46,209 bases of DNA from an uncultured Collinsella sp. (GCA_902496845.1 CABVCJ010000007.1:1-46209); one strand, 5' to 3'. Positions 16,000 through 25,631 are shown, counted from the first letter of the stretch. Notes: generated from the letters alone by a model not told the origin. Made by a program: numbers and translations.

Positions 16000-18900
16000 A
16001 TGGCTACGTGGGATCTCAACTGTCAATCGAATCCGTCGTCTGCGGACGACAAGGAGCTCGCTCCCTATCTTGCACGTCAAAAGGCGATGCGCGAGTTTTT
16101 TGAGCGTGCGCTGTTTGCCCCCAAGGATCAGGACAACAATGGCCTGTACTTTTTGGGCGCCACGACGGGATCGGGTAAAAATTATACGGCCGAGCAGGTC
16201 ACGGCCGACCTGATTGCCGGTGGCTGGGACGATTCGGGCTGTTTTAACAAGTGCCCGGGCCGTCGTTATCTGGTGTTTGTGGTGCCGGGTAAGGACAACC
16301 GTGACAACTACGTTGCAGGCGTGCGCAAATTGCTGGTTGACCAGGGCATGGATGGCGATGTCGTGCAGCACATCGTGTTCGATCTTCCGCGCGCGGGCGA
16401 AAACATCCTGCGTTGGATTGAGACTACGCGTGGCAAGGGCGCTGTGGGCGTGCGTGACATCCCGTGTCCCATCGAGGCAGACGACGAGAGCTCTCATCGC
16501 ATCATTAAGCGCGCATGGCGCAACGCGATGGAGATCGCCGATGACCTCTTGGGCATCCTTGACACTCGAAATCGCCTGGGAGGTGTTGCAGACCGTTTGA
16601 CCCCCGCCCTTCGCGAGAAGCTATCGTCGGCGGACGCGAGCTTGCGTTGGGCTGTGAGCCACGAGCTTAAAAACGTCACGCGCGGTATGGAGGTGATCCC
16701 TCAGATTTGGCCGTCTGCCCTGCTCAATGACAAGAGCATGCCGCATGTGATTGCGTGCACGCCTCAAAAGCTCGTCAATAGGATCGATACAGTGACCGGT
16801 GCAGGCATTGTGCTCTTTAACGCAATGGCTGCCGAGAAGGGCCTGTTTATCTTTGATGAAATCGACCACATGAAGGCCGACATACTGTCGACGCTGACAG
16901 ACGATCCCGTGACGTTTCAGCCGGACGAGGTTCTGCGTATCCTCGATCGTCATTTTAACGGCGGTGTGGTGGATCCCTTGCTACTGGGGAATCGAGATCA
17001 ATGGATGGCGGTCTACACGCACGCTTCCACGTCGGGCGATCACAAGGGGTCGAATGCCGAGAGGAACAGGGTTTCGCGAGCGAGCGTAGAAGAAGCCGCC
17101 GAAGAAATCGCCAAGGATGCCAAGAAAATTCAAAAGGCACTTGCCTCTTGTATTAAGGAAATGAAACTGCGCCCGCCTTTTGCGCTGTCTGACGAGGCGA
17201 AAGAAGAGCAGCTCTCCGGTCGACACCTGTTTGGTAGTGACGATATTTCGGTGGGTGACAACTCGGCGAATCCGTTGCGCTACAAGCCCAATGAGGGCGG
17301 TACCCACAATATGATTACGGCCCATGGGGCGGATGGGCAGCAAACCGTTAACAAGGCGGTTCGTCGTGCGCGTGGCGTCGTTAGGATGGTGGTGGGTCAT
17401 CTTGCCCGCTGCGCCACACTTATGGACAGCCTGTACTACGGAGGTCTTTCGTACAAGGACGACCTTTCGCGCAAGAACATCATCGATGCCCTGGGCATTA
17501 GGAACAACCAGACCAGCGAGAAGTATTTTTGGGATTCGTTGATGCTGGCGCTGTTCTTTAAAGATCGCAAGAATGACGAGATCGATGCCGCCGACGACTC
17601 GATGTATGCGCGTGGTGTCGATTATCTAGTGATGGAAACCACCATCGAGCACATGTTTACCACGTACCTAACCAGCCACGGCATTGAGCGCATGCCCGAG
17701 GCATACCTTGCCTCCATTGCCGCCAAAGCGCCTTGCGTGTGCATGAGCGCAACATGGAGTGCGCCGACCGTCAAAAACTTCAACCTCGATTACCTTGACG
17801 AGGTTCATGGCGTGGTTCGCAAGGACGCTTGGATTGGCGAGCTCAACCAGGAAATCGTGCGACAGACTAAGCTGTTTAACAAACAGGCTGCGAAGGAGTA
17901 CGACGTCGATATTGCCTGGGTGGATGAGTCCAAGGAAATTGCCGGCATGGTCGCGCTGGCAGGCGGCGCCTTTGGCGGCATCATTGTGTCGCCCGACGAG
18001 GTGTACGAGCGCGCGATGCGGTTCTTTGACGGGATTGGCGTGAGTGAGGGACTTGCGGTGCGCTTGCGCTTAAAGATTGCTGACAGGGTGGGCGTGAGCG
18101 ACGCCAAGAGCATCGAGTTTGAGCTGAAGCGCCTGAGCAAGACGCTTGTTGCCGTGAGTACTTGGGCCCGTGGTGTGGCGCGTAACGAGCAACGGGCGGG
18201 AGCCGTTTTTACCACGCGCCACATGGGAAACCATGGCGAATTCAATAGTCTGGCGCTGGATCTTGCGCGCGAGATTGTCGCGGAGCTGGTGATTAGAAAC
18301 ATCAAGTGCCCCGAGATGTCGTACGAGAAATCGCTTGAGGCCGCCAAGGACATGGTGCCGTGCTTTAACGCTGCGGAATGGGATGCAGGTTGGCGTGGCG
18401 CTCAAAAACGTCTCGAGCTGGGCCAGCCGACCCTGATGTTTATCAATCTTTCGGCAGGTGGCTTTTCCAAGAATCTCAAATACAAGGTGCCGGAGAATCT
18501 GTGCGACATGGTTCATCAGGTCGATTGCGGCTTTGAAAATGTCGACCGTCGCCCCAAGATGGATCTTGATTTCTTATATATCGAGTCGCCCACAAGTCGT
18601 TTGACCTGGGGAGTGGAGATCAACTCAAATAAGTTTGTCCAGCAGGCGCTACTTGGCGTGGTGGAGCAGGAGGAACTGGTAGCGCGCGGCGAGGTTCCGT
18701 TTACTCAAAAGCGCCGGAACGTACGGATGCTTCTATCTGGCGTTAATAAGAGCCTGCCGGTGCGCGACACCCTCTCTTATCAGGTCGAAGGCGCTCGCAT
18801 TGTGGCACAGGCTGTGGGTCGCCTGATGCGCACGAGTGTAAAGATGCCTTGCGTGCAGGTGATGCTCGACCGCGAGATTGCGAACGATTGCAACTTTTCG

Positions 18901-19932
18901 TTCTTGCATGATTTGCCGATGGGCTACGAGCTTGAGCAGGTGGTTGGTGCCTGCGCCGCTGCCAACAACCATATGACGGACAACAAGGAACACGCTGCCG
19001 TTAAGCAGCAGAACCTTGCCGCCTTTAGGAACAACCTTGCCAAGCAAAAGCACGAAAAGCTGGCGTGGAAAGTTACCTCGCTAAACGCCGGGGACGAAGA
19101 TCTCGCTGCTTTTGATGGCGAGCGCGACTTTTACCTGCATCATTTTTGCCTGCCATGGGAAGATCTCGCGCAATACCCAGAGCGCCGGAGTACCGCGCTG
19201 CGCATGTCGCATGCTGCAAATGGCTATGCCTATGCAGAAGGCGGGGCATGCAAGGTGCCACGTTTTGAATTCCCTAACTACGATGGTGAGCCCGTCGAGC
19301 AAATTTCCGCTCGTCTGGAGGACTATTGCCGCTGCAGCGCGGGCTATAAGGGCGCAAAGGTTCGCCAGGTAAGCCAGGCGGCTGCCCGTGTGCCCGAGCT
19401 GCTTTCGATTCGTGAGGTGCGCGAGCGCTGGTCTCGTGACGGGGTGCCTTCGACGCTGCAACCGGCGGCAACGGCACACATGACGCCCTATATGTTCCAG
19501 GCGGTCTACCTGGGTGAGCTGGGAGAATCTGCCGGAAGGGCAATCTTTGAGGCATATTACGACGGCCGTTATTCGCTTACGCGTGGCGATGCTGCCCATG
19601 CCGAGACGGGCGGCGACTTTGAGGTGCTCGATGCCGCCGGCAACAAGACCGGGGTGTGGATCGACTTTAAGCACTATCGCATCGGTGCCTATATCGCTTA
19701 TGTTCGAGACGGTCGCGAGGCGTCGGATGCCGAGCGCTTTAGGGCGAAGGCTCAAAAGGTTGGGGCGAAACGCCTGCTGATCGTCAACGTTTTGGCTGAT
19801 GAGGCAGCGCTTGAGTGCGCGCCCAAGGCACTCGACGCCGAAGGGACTGTGTTCTCCGTTCCTTATATGGCCGCTGACGGCGCAATCAATCTGGAGATGA
19901 TGGAGGCGGTTCGTCGTGCAATCGAAGCATAA
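16000..19932 (+). CDS. Very large DinG/XPD-like superfamily 2 helicase with C-terminal nuclease-like motif
   Basis: A 1310-aa protein. Helicase motifs are visible in order: Walker A GATTGSGKN (residues ~53-61), Walker B LFIFDEID (D286-D289), motif III MSATWSAP (~580) and motif VI QAVGRLMR (~937-944) followed by a VQVMLDREI segment. The motif VI context and the long insertion between motifs I and II recall DinG/XPD-type enzymes. No four-cysteine iron-sulfur cluster is obvious. Near the C-terminus, WIDFKHYR (D1222, K1224) after an acidic strand resembles the DxK half of a PD-(D/E)XK nuclease. ATG 16000 is chosen because GGAGG lies seven bases upstream. The next gene overlaps it by 17 bp, implying a complex. 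A DNA-unwinding effector in a defence system is the likely role; this is inference. Confidence 0.75.
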   Translation: MATWDLNCQSNPSSADDKELAPYLARQKAMREFFERALFAPKDQDNNGLYFLGATTGSGKNYTAEQVTADLIAGGWDDSGCFNKCPGRRYLVFVVPGKDNRDNYVAGVRKLLVDQGMDGDVVQHIVFDLPRAGENILRWIETTRGKGAVGVRDIPCPIEADDESSHRIIKRAWRNAMEIADDLLGILDTRNRLGGVADRLTPALREKLSSADASLRWAVSHELKNVTRGMEVIPQIWPSALLNDKSMPHVIACTPQKLVNRIDTVTGAGIVLFNAMAAEKGLFIFDEIDHMKADILSTLTDDPVTFQPDEVLRILDRHFNGGVVDPLLLGNRDQWMAVYTHASTSGDHKGSNAERNRVSRASVEEAAEEIAKDAKKIQKALASCIKEMKLRPPFALSDEAKEEQLSGRHLFGSDDISVGDNSANPLRYKPNEGGTHNMITAHGADGQQTVNKAVRRARGVVRMVVGHLARCATLMDSLYYGGLSYKDDLSRKNIIDALGIRNNQTSEKYFWDSLMLALFFKDRKNDEIDAADDSMYARGVDYLVMETTIEHMFTTYLTSHGIERMPEAYLASIAAKAPCVCMSATWSAPTVKNFNLDYLDEVHGVVRKDAWIGELNQEIVRQTKLFNKQAAKEYDVDIAWVDESKEIAGMVALAGGAFGGIIVSPDEVYERAMRFFDGIGVSEGLAVRLRLKIADRVGVSDAKSIEFELKRLSKTLVAVSTWARGVARNEQRAGAVFTTRHMGNHGEFNSLALDLAREIVAELVIRNIKCPEMSYEKSLEAAKDMVPCFNAAEWDAGWRGAQKRLELGQPTLMFINLSAGGFSKNLKYKVPENLCDMVHQVDCGFENVDRRPKMDLDFLYIESPTSRLTWGVEINSNKFVQQALLGVVEQEELVARGEVPFTQKRRNVRMLLSGVNKSLPVRDTLSYQVEGARIVAQAVGRLMRTSVKMPCVQVMLDREIANDCNFSFLHDLPMGYELEQVVGACAAANNHMTDNKEHAAVKQQNLAAFRNNLAKQKHEKLAWKVTSLNAGDEDLAAFDGERDFYLHHFCLPWEDLAQYPERRSTALRMSHAANGYAYAEGGACKVPRFEFPNYDGEPVEQISARLEDYCRCSAGYKGAKVRQVSQAAARVPELLSIREVRERWSRDGVPSTLQPAATAHMTPYMFQAVYLGELGESAGRAIFEAYYDGRYSLTRGDAAHAETGGDFEVLDAAGNKTGVWIDFKHYRIGAYIAYVRDGREASDAERFRAKAQKVGAKRLLIVNVLADEAALECAPKALDAEGTVFSVPYMAADGAINLEMMEAVRRAIEA

Positions 19933-21811
19933 CCAGCCGTGCGGTCTGGGAGACATCGCCGTATCAGAGCTCGTGTTGCAACTCGATGCCGCTGCTGCCG
20001 AGGAGCGCTACTCGGTCTTTTGGTGCAATGTGGGCGATGCTGGTAAGCATGCCGTGGCGAACTTTATGGCCGATGTGTGCCAGACGGGCAAGGTCGTCGC
20101 GCTCACTCAGCTTGCAGACAACCGCGTCTTTTTGATGGTTAAGGCGGGCGCGCAGACGGGCGATCTTAATGCCTCGCTTTATCAGGAGCAGGTGGTTCCG
20201 ATTAAAGCTAATTGGAACGAGTTGGACGATTACGTTGCACTCCGTTTGCTGTTCAACTCCTGCTCTCAGTTTGAGGGGATTGAGGACGAGGTTCCCAATG
20301 ACACCGGGCACCTGTATGTCATTAGCGCCAAGGGTGCCCGCCGCGATGCTGTCGAAAGCGACGGAAGGGGACCTGCCAAGATCGAAACGGTTGAAATCGT
20401 TATTGATGAGGATTGCACCTTCGATCTTAAGATTCGAACGTTTACCAAGCGCCGTGTGCTTATTGGCAGGGCACAAGGTGACGAGAAAGAGCTCGAGAAG
20501 ATTAAGAGCCAAGTGGGCTACAGGCTATCGCCCGTGGCGACGATGGTGCTTGCCCACGAACAAAAAGACGAGTACATCCTGCGTCGCGCCAGGGGCGACA
20601 AGCCGTCCAAGCGCCGTGATCTGACGTTCTCGGCCCAGGCGGACAAGGTCGCCTATACCAAGAAGGGCATTCTGTATCGAGAGCTGCAGATTCTCGAACG
20701 CCGTTACAGCGACTTCGCCCGGGTGACGCTCATGGAATACCCGCGCAAGAGTTTCTACGAGGTGCTCAAGGGCGATGAGTACGCGCGCGTGGTTGCGGAG
20801 CGCATGGCGGGGCGGCGAATCGTGGTGTCGTTTGCGCGTAATGGACTTGCCGAAGTGGCGCGCCGGCTGGCCGATCGACTTAACGATTCCTCGTGGGGCG
20901 TTCGCGCATCGTATGGCGGAAGGACCGTGGATTCGCGGGCGCTGAACCTTGTCGTTGTGCCCAATGAGGTTGCTGAGGACGACGGCTATGCCTTACATGT
21001 TGGCGTGGTGGAACAGCACGTGACGCCGGATGTGTGCGAGCCACTGTTTAAGGTGGTGCCAAAGCAAAAGGATCGCAATGCGCAAGAGGCGATCCTGGGC
21101 GCCATGCTCAAAGAACTGCTGGTAAAGCAGGATGTTGTCGACGAGCGAGTGGCGGCGTTTGATCTTGACGCTTTGGATATTGAGTCGGTGACGGTGTGTG
21201 GCTTAGTCGATGTGCCGTATAAAGCAAAGGACAAGATTGAGCTGGATTCGCGTATCGCTACGTTGGCGATTGGCGCGGATGGGGGCATGCACTATGCCTC
21301 ACATTCGGCAGAGGATGGTCCCGAGGACGAGATGGAGCTCGATCTGCTGACCGCGGACGGCAAAATCGATAAGGGCGCCTATGTCTTTGACGTGCATGCG
21401 AACGGGCGGTCTATGCTTGCGCGCGTGCGGGATACGGGACTGACGACGTTTTCCAACAACTTTATGGCTCTGGTGGGCGAGCATCAGCTCGCGGGCAAGG
21501 CGGGGCGTAAGAAAGAGATTTTCGAGAGCTACAACTCGCCTTATTACGGCATTGGAACGTTCGAGCGCGCGGGCGGGACTTGCTATTTTGTGGGCGTCAA
21601 CAACGGCACCCAGGAGGATATGGCGACTGCGATTCACGTGCGTTCGATTGAGATGCTCGGCGGCGATGATTTGTCCGAGTTGTTGGTTCAGCTGGCCAAC
21701 ATAGGCCTTTCGCGCTATAAGGCTCCGTCCGTGTGGCCGATTCCGGTCAAGTATCTCAACGAGTGCGCTGCGCGTGAGGGCGCGGTGGGGGATGGCGGTG
21801 GCGGCAAGTGA
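19916..21811 (+). CDS. Partner of the helicase; possible divergent MID-PIWI-like protein
   Basis: A 631-aa protein not confidently recognised. GTG 19916 overlaps the helicase stop by 17 bp, with GGAGG nine bases upstream inside the helicase gene. The C-terminal third follows the rhythm of MID-PIWI proteins: VVEQHVTPD and a KELLVKQDVV helix (residues ~360-410), a strand pair around LAIGADGGMHY (~445), then CYFVGVNNG, a long helix, and a terminal APSVWPIPVKYLNE that resembles the conserved Pro-rich ending of PIWI domains. Catalytic residues cannot be assigned. In the described pPIWI-RE systems a PIWI protein is paired with a DinG-type helicase and a nuclease, which is the same gene logic. The protein is short for that family, so this stays a hypothesis. 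Confidence 0.6.
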   Translation: MQSKHNQPCGLGDIAVSELVLQLDAAAAEERYSVFWCNVGDAGKHAVANFMADVCQTGKVVALTQLADNRVFLMVKAGAQTGDLNASLYQEQVVPIKANWNELDDYVALRLLFNSCSQFEGIEDEVPNDTGHLYVISAKGARRDAVESDGRGPAKIETVEIVIDEDCTFDLKIRTFTKRRVLIGRAQGDEKELEKIKSQVGYRLSPVATMVLAHEQKDEYILRRARGDKPSKRRDLTFSAQADKVAYTKKGILYRELQILERRYSDFARVTLMEYPRKSFYEVLKGDEYARVVAERMAGRRIVVSFARNGLAEVARRLADRLNDSSWGVRASYGGRTVDSRALNLVVVPNEVAEDDGYALHVGVVEQHVTPDVCEPLFKVVPKQKDRNAQEAILGAMLKELLVKQDVVDERVAAFDLDALDIESVTVCGLVDVPYKAKDKIELDSRIATLAIGADGGMHYASHSAEDGPEDEMELDLLTADGKIDKGAYVFDVHANGRSMLARVRDTGLTTFSNNFMALVGEHQLAGKAGRKKEIFESYNSPYYGIGTFERAGGTCYFVGVNNGTQEDMATAIHVRSIEMLGGDDLSELLVQLANIGLSRYKAPSVWPIPVKYLNECAAREGAVGDGGGGK

Positions 21812-21855
21812 TGGTGTTGCGCAATTATCGCTCCTAGAACTTTTTGAAATTATGC

Positions 21856-21884
21856 TTGCATTGTAAAAGGGGAGAACATATACT
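21856..21884 (+). promoter_or_regulatory. Sigma70-type promoter of the 64-aa gene
   Basis: TTGCAT (21856-21861) and TATACT (21879-21884) are separated by exactly 17 bp in an AT-rich spacer. This is one of the clearest promoters in the window. Confidence 0.65.
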
Positions 21885-21906
21885 GCAGCCATAGCACATC
21901 AGATGG

Positions 21907-21923
21907 GGTCTCAAAAAGAGACC
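21907..21923 (+). promoter_or_regulatory. Short hairpin or operator GGTCTC-AAAAA-GAGACC
   Basis: A perfect 6-bp inverted repeat with an A5 loop lies about 25 bp after the -10 box, in the 5' leader of the 64-aa gene. It could be an operator or an RNA hairpin controlling translation. Confidence 0.4.
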
Positions 21924-21964
21924 AAGCAAACGAGTTTTCAGTTTATGTTGAGAGGTACTTGAGC

Positions 21965-22159
21965 ATGACCAGCAGAATTTTCCCCCTTTACAACGACAAT
22001 ACCGACCATATCGTTCTCAATACCATCTGCGGTTACAGTATTTGTTCTAAGGCTGAGAACTACATGTTCGCTCAAGATGATTTAGAGCTCAGCTCCGAAG
22101 ATTATGAGTACCTGAATGATATTGAGCGCGAGCGAGAGTATGAGCTCGGCATCCGCTGA
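21965..22159 (+). CDS. Small acidic protein, 64 aa
   Basis: Not recognised. The start is ATG 21965, with AGAGG nine bases upstream; a TTG at 21959 is in frame but too close to that site. The N-terminal half contains hydrophobic and Cys residues (IVLNTICGYSICSKAENY). The C-terminal half is a strongly acidic helix (DDLELSSEDYEYLNDIERER). It has a strong promoter of its own and lies directly behind the helicase module in the same orientation, so it could be a regulator or inhibitor of that module. That link is inference. Confidence 0.55.
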   Translation: MTSRIFPLYNDNTDHIVLNTICGYSICSKAENYMFAQDDLELSSEDYEYLNDIEREREYELGIR

Positions 22160-22197
22160 TGGATGTGGGCTTGTCTCCAACTCCTCCGATTTAATTA

Positions 22198-22224
22198 CCC
22201 CGTTATCACCTCTTTTTAGCGGGG
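22198..22224 (+). terminator. Hairpin after the 64-aa gene
   Basis: CCCCGTTA (22198-22205) pairs with TAGCGGGG (22217-22224), with one G-U wobble and an 11-base loop. No T-run follows the stem, so terminator function is uncertain. Confidence 0.35.
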
Positions 22225-22280
22225 CACGTTAGATCGACTATGTGTATCAAACATCAGCTCATCGTGGGAAGGAATCGGCA

Positions 22281-25200
22281 ATGAGCAAGAGCGTGAATAA
22301 GAACATCAACGGCGGCGCTGTGGGTAAGGCGAAGGCCGCCGGGCATATGACGACGGTTGCCGTGGCGACAATCGCCATGGCGAGCGGGTCGCTGCTGTCT
22401 CCGCTGGCTGCGGTGGCGCAGGGTGCGAACGGTGCCGACACTACTGGGAAGCCGGCTGCGGTGCTTTCCCCGTTGACGAGCGCGGCCGCTGCTAGTGCTG
22501 GCGCGGGCACGGTGTCAGCGGCGCAGAAGGTCGCCAACCTGCAGGCTGCGGTCGATGCGGCTCGCGCTAAGGCCGCTGCCGCCAAGGCCGATTTGGATGC
22601 GGCGGCCGCTCCTTACGATGCCGCCACTGCCAACCAGCAGCAGGCTCAGAGCGCCTGCGACGCGGCTCGTGGTGCAAGCGACGCTGCCGCTTCTGCAGCT
22701 TCGGCCGAGCTGGAGCAGCAGATGGGTGCCGCGCGGGACAAGGCCGATGCAGATGTGAAGGCGCTTGAGGACGCTCAGGCTGCGCTTGGTGCCGCTAAGA
22801 AGAACCTGGCGGACAAGGACGAAGCTCTGGCTGCCGCCCAAAAGGCGGCAGGCGATGCCCAGACTGCGCTTGAGGCTGCCCAGGCTGGCGCATCTGATGC
22901 AACGCCCGAGGCCATAGCCGCTGCCCAGGCTGCGGCTGATCAGGCTGCGAGCGAGCTGGCGCAGGCCAAGCAGCGGGCGGCTGACGCTCAGGCTAGGGTT
23001 GCGGATGCCCAGGCTGCTGCTGGCGCTGCCGTGGCTAAAAAGCAGGACGCCCAGGACAAGCTTTCGGCAGCTCAGCAGGCAAAGGATACAGCCGACGCGG
23101 ATGTGAATGCCGCTCAGGCGAGCTATGACGCCGCCAAGGCAGATTTGGATCGAGCCGAACAGGGTGCAGCAGGCCCGGAGTACGAGGCTGCCAAGGCAAA
23201 GGTGGACGCCGCTGCTGCCACGCTGGAGGCCGCCAAGTCGGTCCAGGCGCAGCGCGAGGGCGAACTCGCAGCCGCCTCGCAGGAAGCGACCACTGCCGAG
23301 GGTGAGGTGCAGGCTGCTCAGCAGGCGCTCGCCGTCCAGCAGCAGGCTGCGGCTGACGCGCAGTCCAAGCTGGACGCTGCCACGGCTACTGCGACCGCGG
23401 CAGACGCCGCCGTCGATCAGGCTAAGGCCGAGCATGCCAATGCGCTCGCGGCGCTGGCCGACGCTCAGGCCAAGCTCTCGGCCGCTAAGGACGAGAAGAA
23501 CGCTGCCGACAAGGCGCTCGACCAGGCAAAGGCTCAAAAGCAGCAGGCCGACCAGGCTGTGGCTCAGGCGCAGGCCAAGCTCGACGCTGCCCAGGCTACG
23601 GCGAATGCCTCGGCGGAAAACTACCGCCAGGGCGCCATCGCGTTCTTTAAGAGCGTGGGTGCCGACGATGCGGCGGACCTGATTCTCAACTGCAAATATG
23701 CCAGCCTTACCAAGGTGGGCGAGGAGGTTGACGCGACGAGTCTGGCCAACATGAAGCAAGCAATTGTGTGGCTCAAGGCGTGCAACGAGTACCGCAAGAG
23801 CGTCGGCTTGAGCGAGCTCAAGGTGACGTACAACATGATGGCGACCGCCATTGCCGATGCGAACTACTCCGACACCAAGGTTGCCCATGCTCAGCAGTTC
23901 AACGTGGGCGAAAACGTGGCGTGGAACTACGGAAGCGATCCGTTCATCCAGTGGGTCGATCAGGAAAAGGCCGTCTTTGACCGCGCTGCGGCTACGCTGG
24001 GAGCGACGGGCCTTACGGGAAAGGCTGCTTTCGGTTTTTATCGTCAGCATGGTGATGAAGTGGACCGCTACGTTGCTGCGCATGGCGGGAGCGTGCATAC
24101 AGTCGGTCACTACATGAATGTGATCGATCCCGATTACACCGTGACGGGCATGGGGGTTTGCACGCGCGGGACGATGAACCGTTGGCTTACGCAAGCGCAG
24201 ACGTTCTCTAAGTCTGGAGGATGGTACACGAATGCCGCCAATCCGATGACGGTTGCCGAATACGAGGCTGCGCTTAATGCGTGGTGTGACTCGCTGGCAA
24301 ATCCTGGTCAGGGCGTGGATGCGGCTCGTCAGGAGCTTTCTGCCGCTCAGGGCGCGGCTGCGCAGGCTGGCGGCAAGGTGAGCGCCGCGTCGCAGGCCGC
24401 CGCTGCAAGGCAGGCTCAAGTCGATGCTGCTGCCGCCGATGTTGACGCTGCTGCCGCTGGGGCCTCGGATGCCCAGGCTGCCGTGGGGGAGAAGCAGGCC
24501 GCGGCTGAGGCCGCTGCGCGTGCCGTGGCTGATGCCCGCGCCGACGTGGATGCTGCCAGCGCTGCGGTTACCGCGGCGCAGAGTGTCGTGACTGCCAAGT
24601 CTGATGAACTCGATGTCGCCAAGGGCAAGGCTGCCGTTGCCCGGCGTGCGCTGGATGCCGCTCGCGCCGGCGTTGGCGACAAGGAGAGCGCGCTTGCTGC
24701 CGCCCAGGACGAGCTGGCTGCGTACTCTGCCGACGTTGCCGCTGCTCAGCGTGCATTTGATGCGGCCTCGGCGGTGCTCGAGGGGGCGCGTGCCGTTCAG
24801 GCTGACGCGCAGGCTGCAGTGAATGCCGCGCAGGGTGCGGCGGGCCAGGCAGATGCCGACGTCGCTGCTGCCCAGGCCGAGCTTGTTGCCGCCCAGGCTG
24901 CTGCGAGCGGTGCCGGCACGGCTGTGACCGCGACTCAGGCCGCATCCGTCGCGGCTGCTGCTCGTGCGGCTCAGCTACATGATGCCGCCGCGGCGCTTGC
25001 TCAGGCGACGGAGGACAAGGCCGCTGCCGATGCTGCTGTTGAGGCAGCGGCTTCGGCGAAGACCGATGCCGAGTCTGGCGTGACTGCGGCGGACGACGCC
25101 GTAACGGATGCGACCGCTGATCGCGATGCTTCTGCCGCCGCGGTTGCCCGCCTGCGCAGGATCAACCTTGCCGACGCCATCGCTAGCGGCCGTGCCAACG

Positions 25201-25631
25201 ATGCGGATGAGGCGCTCAACGCTAAGATCGCTGCAGCCCACGATGCCGCCGAGCGCGCCGCAGCTGCCAAGATTGAGCTCGACGCTGCCGTTGCTGCGAC
25301 GGATGCTGTGGCACCTGCCTACTTGGAGGCGCTTGCCAACTATACCGCCGCCAAGGCCGAGCTCGACCAGGCTATTGTCGAGCTCAACGCCGAGATCGCT
25401 CGCCAAGAGGCCGCCGAGCGCGGGAATGGCGAGCAGACTCAGCCTGCGACGCAGGTGGCGTACCAGGCCAAGCACATGACCTCGGCGTCCGAGGCCACCG
25501 CGCAGCAGACGACGATGCCCGCCACGGGCGACGTCTCCAACCTGCTGGGCGAGACGTTCGTGATCGGTGGCACGGTCCTGGTTGCCGCCGGCGTCTTCCT
25601 CTCCGACAAGCGCCGCCAACTGATCCGTTAG
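22281..25631 (+). CDS. Cell-wall-anchored coiled-coil surface protein with central CAP (SCP/PR1-like) domain
   Basis: A 1116-aa secreted protein. The N-terminus has a signal peptide (basic start, hydrophobic core ending near LAAVAQGA, residues ~30-50). Two very long Ala/Gln/Asp-rich coiled-coil arms (~75-445 and ~675-1060) flank a globular CAP domain (~460-670) with the signature segments GENVAWNY (543) and GHYMNV (609). The C-terminus carries a sortase signal: MPATG (1079-1083), a hydrophobic span and a KRRQLIR tail. ATG 22281 is chosen because GGAAGGA precedes it. CAP domains in bacteria occur in surface and adhesive proteins. A stalk-like adhesin or host-interaction role is inferred. The arms' repetitive codons make the gene prone to length variation. 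Confidence 0.9.
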   Translation: MSKSVNKNINGGAVGKAKAAGHMTTVAVATIAMASGSLLSPLAAVAQGANGADTTGKPAAVLSPLTSAAAASAGAGTVSAAQKVANLQAAVDAARAKAAAAKADLDAAAAPYDAATANQQQAQSACDAARGASDAAASAASAELEQQMGAARDKADADVKALEDAQAALGAAKKNLADKDEALAAAQKAAGDAQTALEAAQAGASDATPEAIAAAQAAADQAASELAQAKQRAADAQARVADAQAAAGAAVAKKQDAQDKLSAAQQAKDTADADVNAAQASYDAAKADLDRAEQGAAGPEYEAAKAKVDAAAATLEAAKSVQAQREGELAAASQEATTAEGEVQAAQQALAVQQQAAADAQSKLDAATATATAADAAVDQAKAEHANALAALADAQAKLSAAKDEKNAADKALDQAKAQKQQADQAVAQAQAKLDAAQATANASAENYRQGAIAFFKSVGADDAADLILNCKYASLTKVGEEVDATSLANMKQAIVWLKACNEYRKSVGLSELKVTYNMMATAIADANYSDTKVAHAQQFNVGENVAWNYGSDPFIQWVDQEKAVFDRAAATLGATGLTGKAAFGFYRQHGDEVDRYVAAHGGSVHTVGHYMNVIDPDYTVTGMGVCTRGTMNRWLTQAQTFSKSGGWYTNAANPMTVAEYEAALNAWCDSLANPGQGVDAARQELSAAQGAAAQAGGKVSAASQAAAARQAQVDAAAADVDAAAAGASDAQAAVGEKQAAAEAAARAVADARADVDAASAAVTAAQSVVTAKSDELDVAKGKAAVARRALDAARAGVGDKESALAAAQDELAAYSADVAAAQRAFDAASAVLEGARAVQADAQAAVNAAQGAAGQADADVAAAQAELVAAQAAASGAGTAVTATQAASVAAAARAAQLHDAAAALAQATEDKAAADAAVEAAASAKTDAESGVTAADDAVTDATADRDASAAAVARLRRINLADAIASGRANDADEALNAKIAAAHDAAERAAAAKIELDAAVAATDAVAPAYLEALANYTAAKAELDQAIVELNAEIARQEAAERGNGEQTQPATQVAYQAKHMTSASEATAQQTTMPATGDVSNLLGETFVIGGTVLVAAGVFLSDKRRQLIR

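Noticed and set aside
21913..21917. A5 tract in the 64-aa gene leader as a terminator
   Set aside because: The A-run is the hairpin loop, not a trailing T-run on either strand, and lies within the leader of an expressed-looking gene.
22515..24419. 634-codon minus-strand frame
   Set aside because: It is the antisense shadow of the alanine-rich surface-protein gene; repetitive GCN codons leave the opposite frame open. It has no ribosome site and an implausible Leu/Arg/Ser-rich product.
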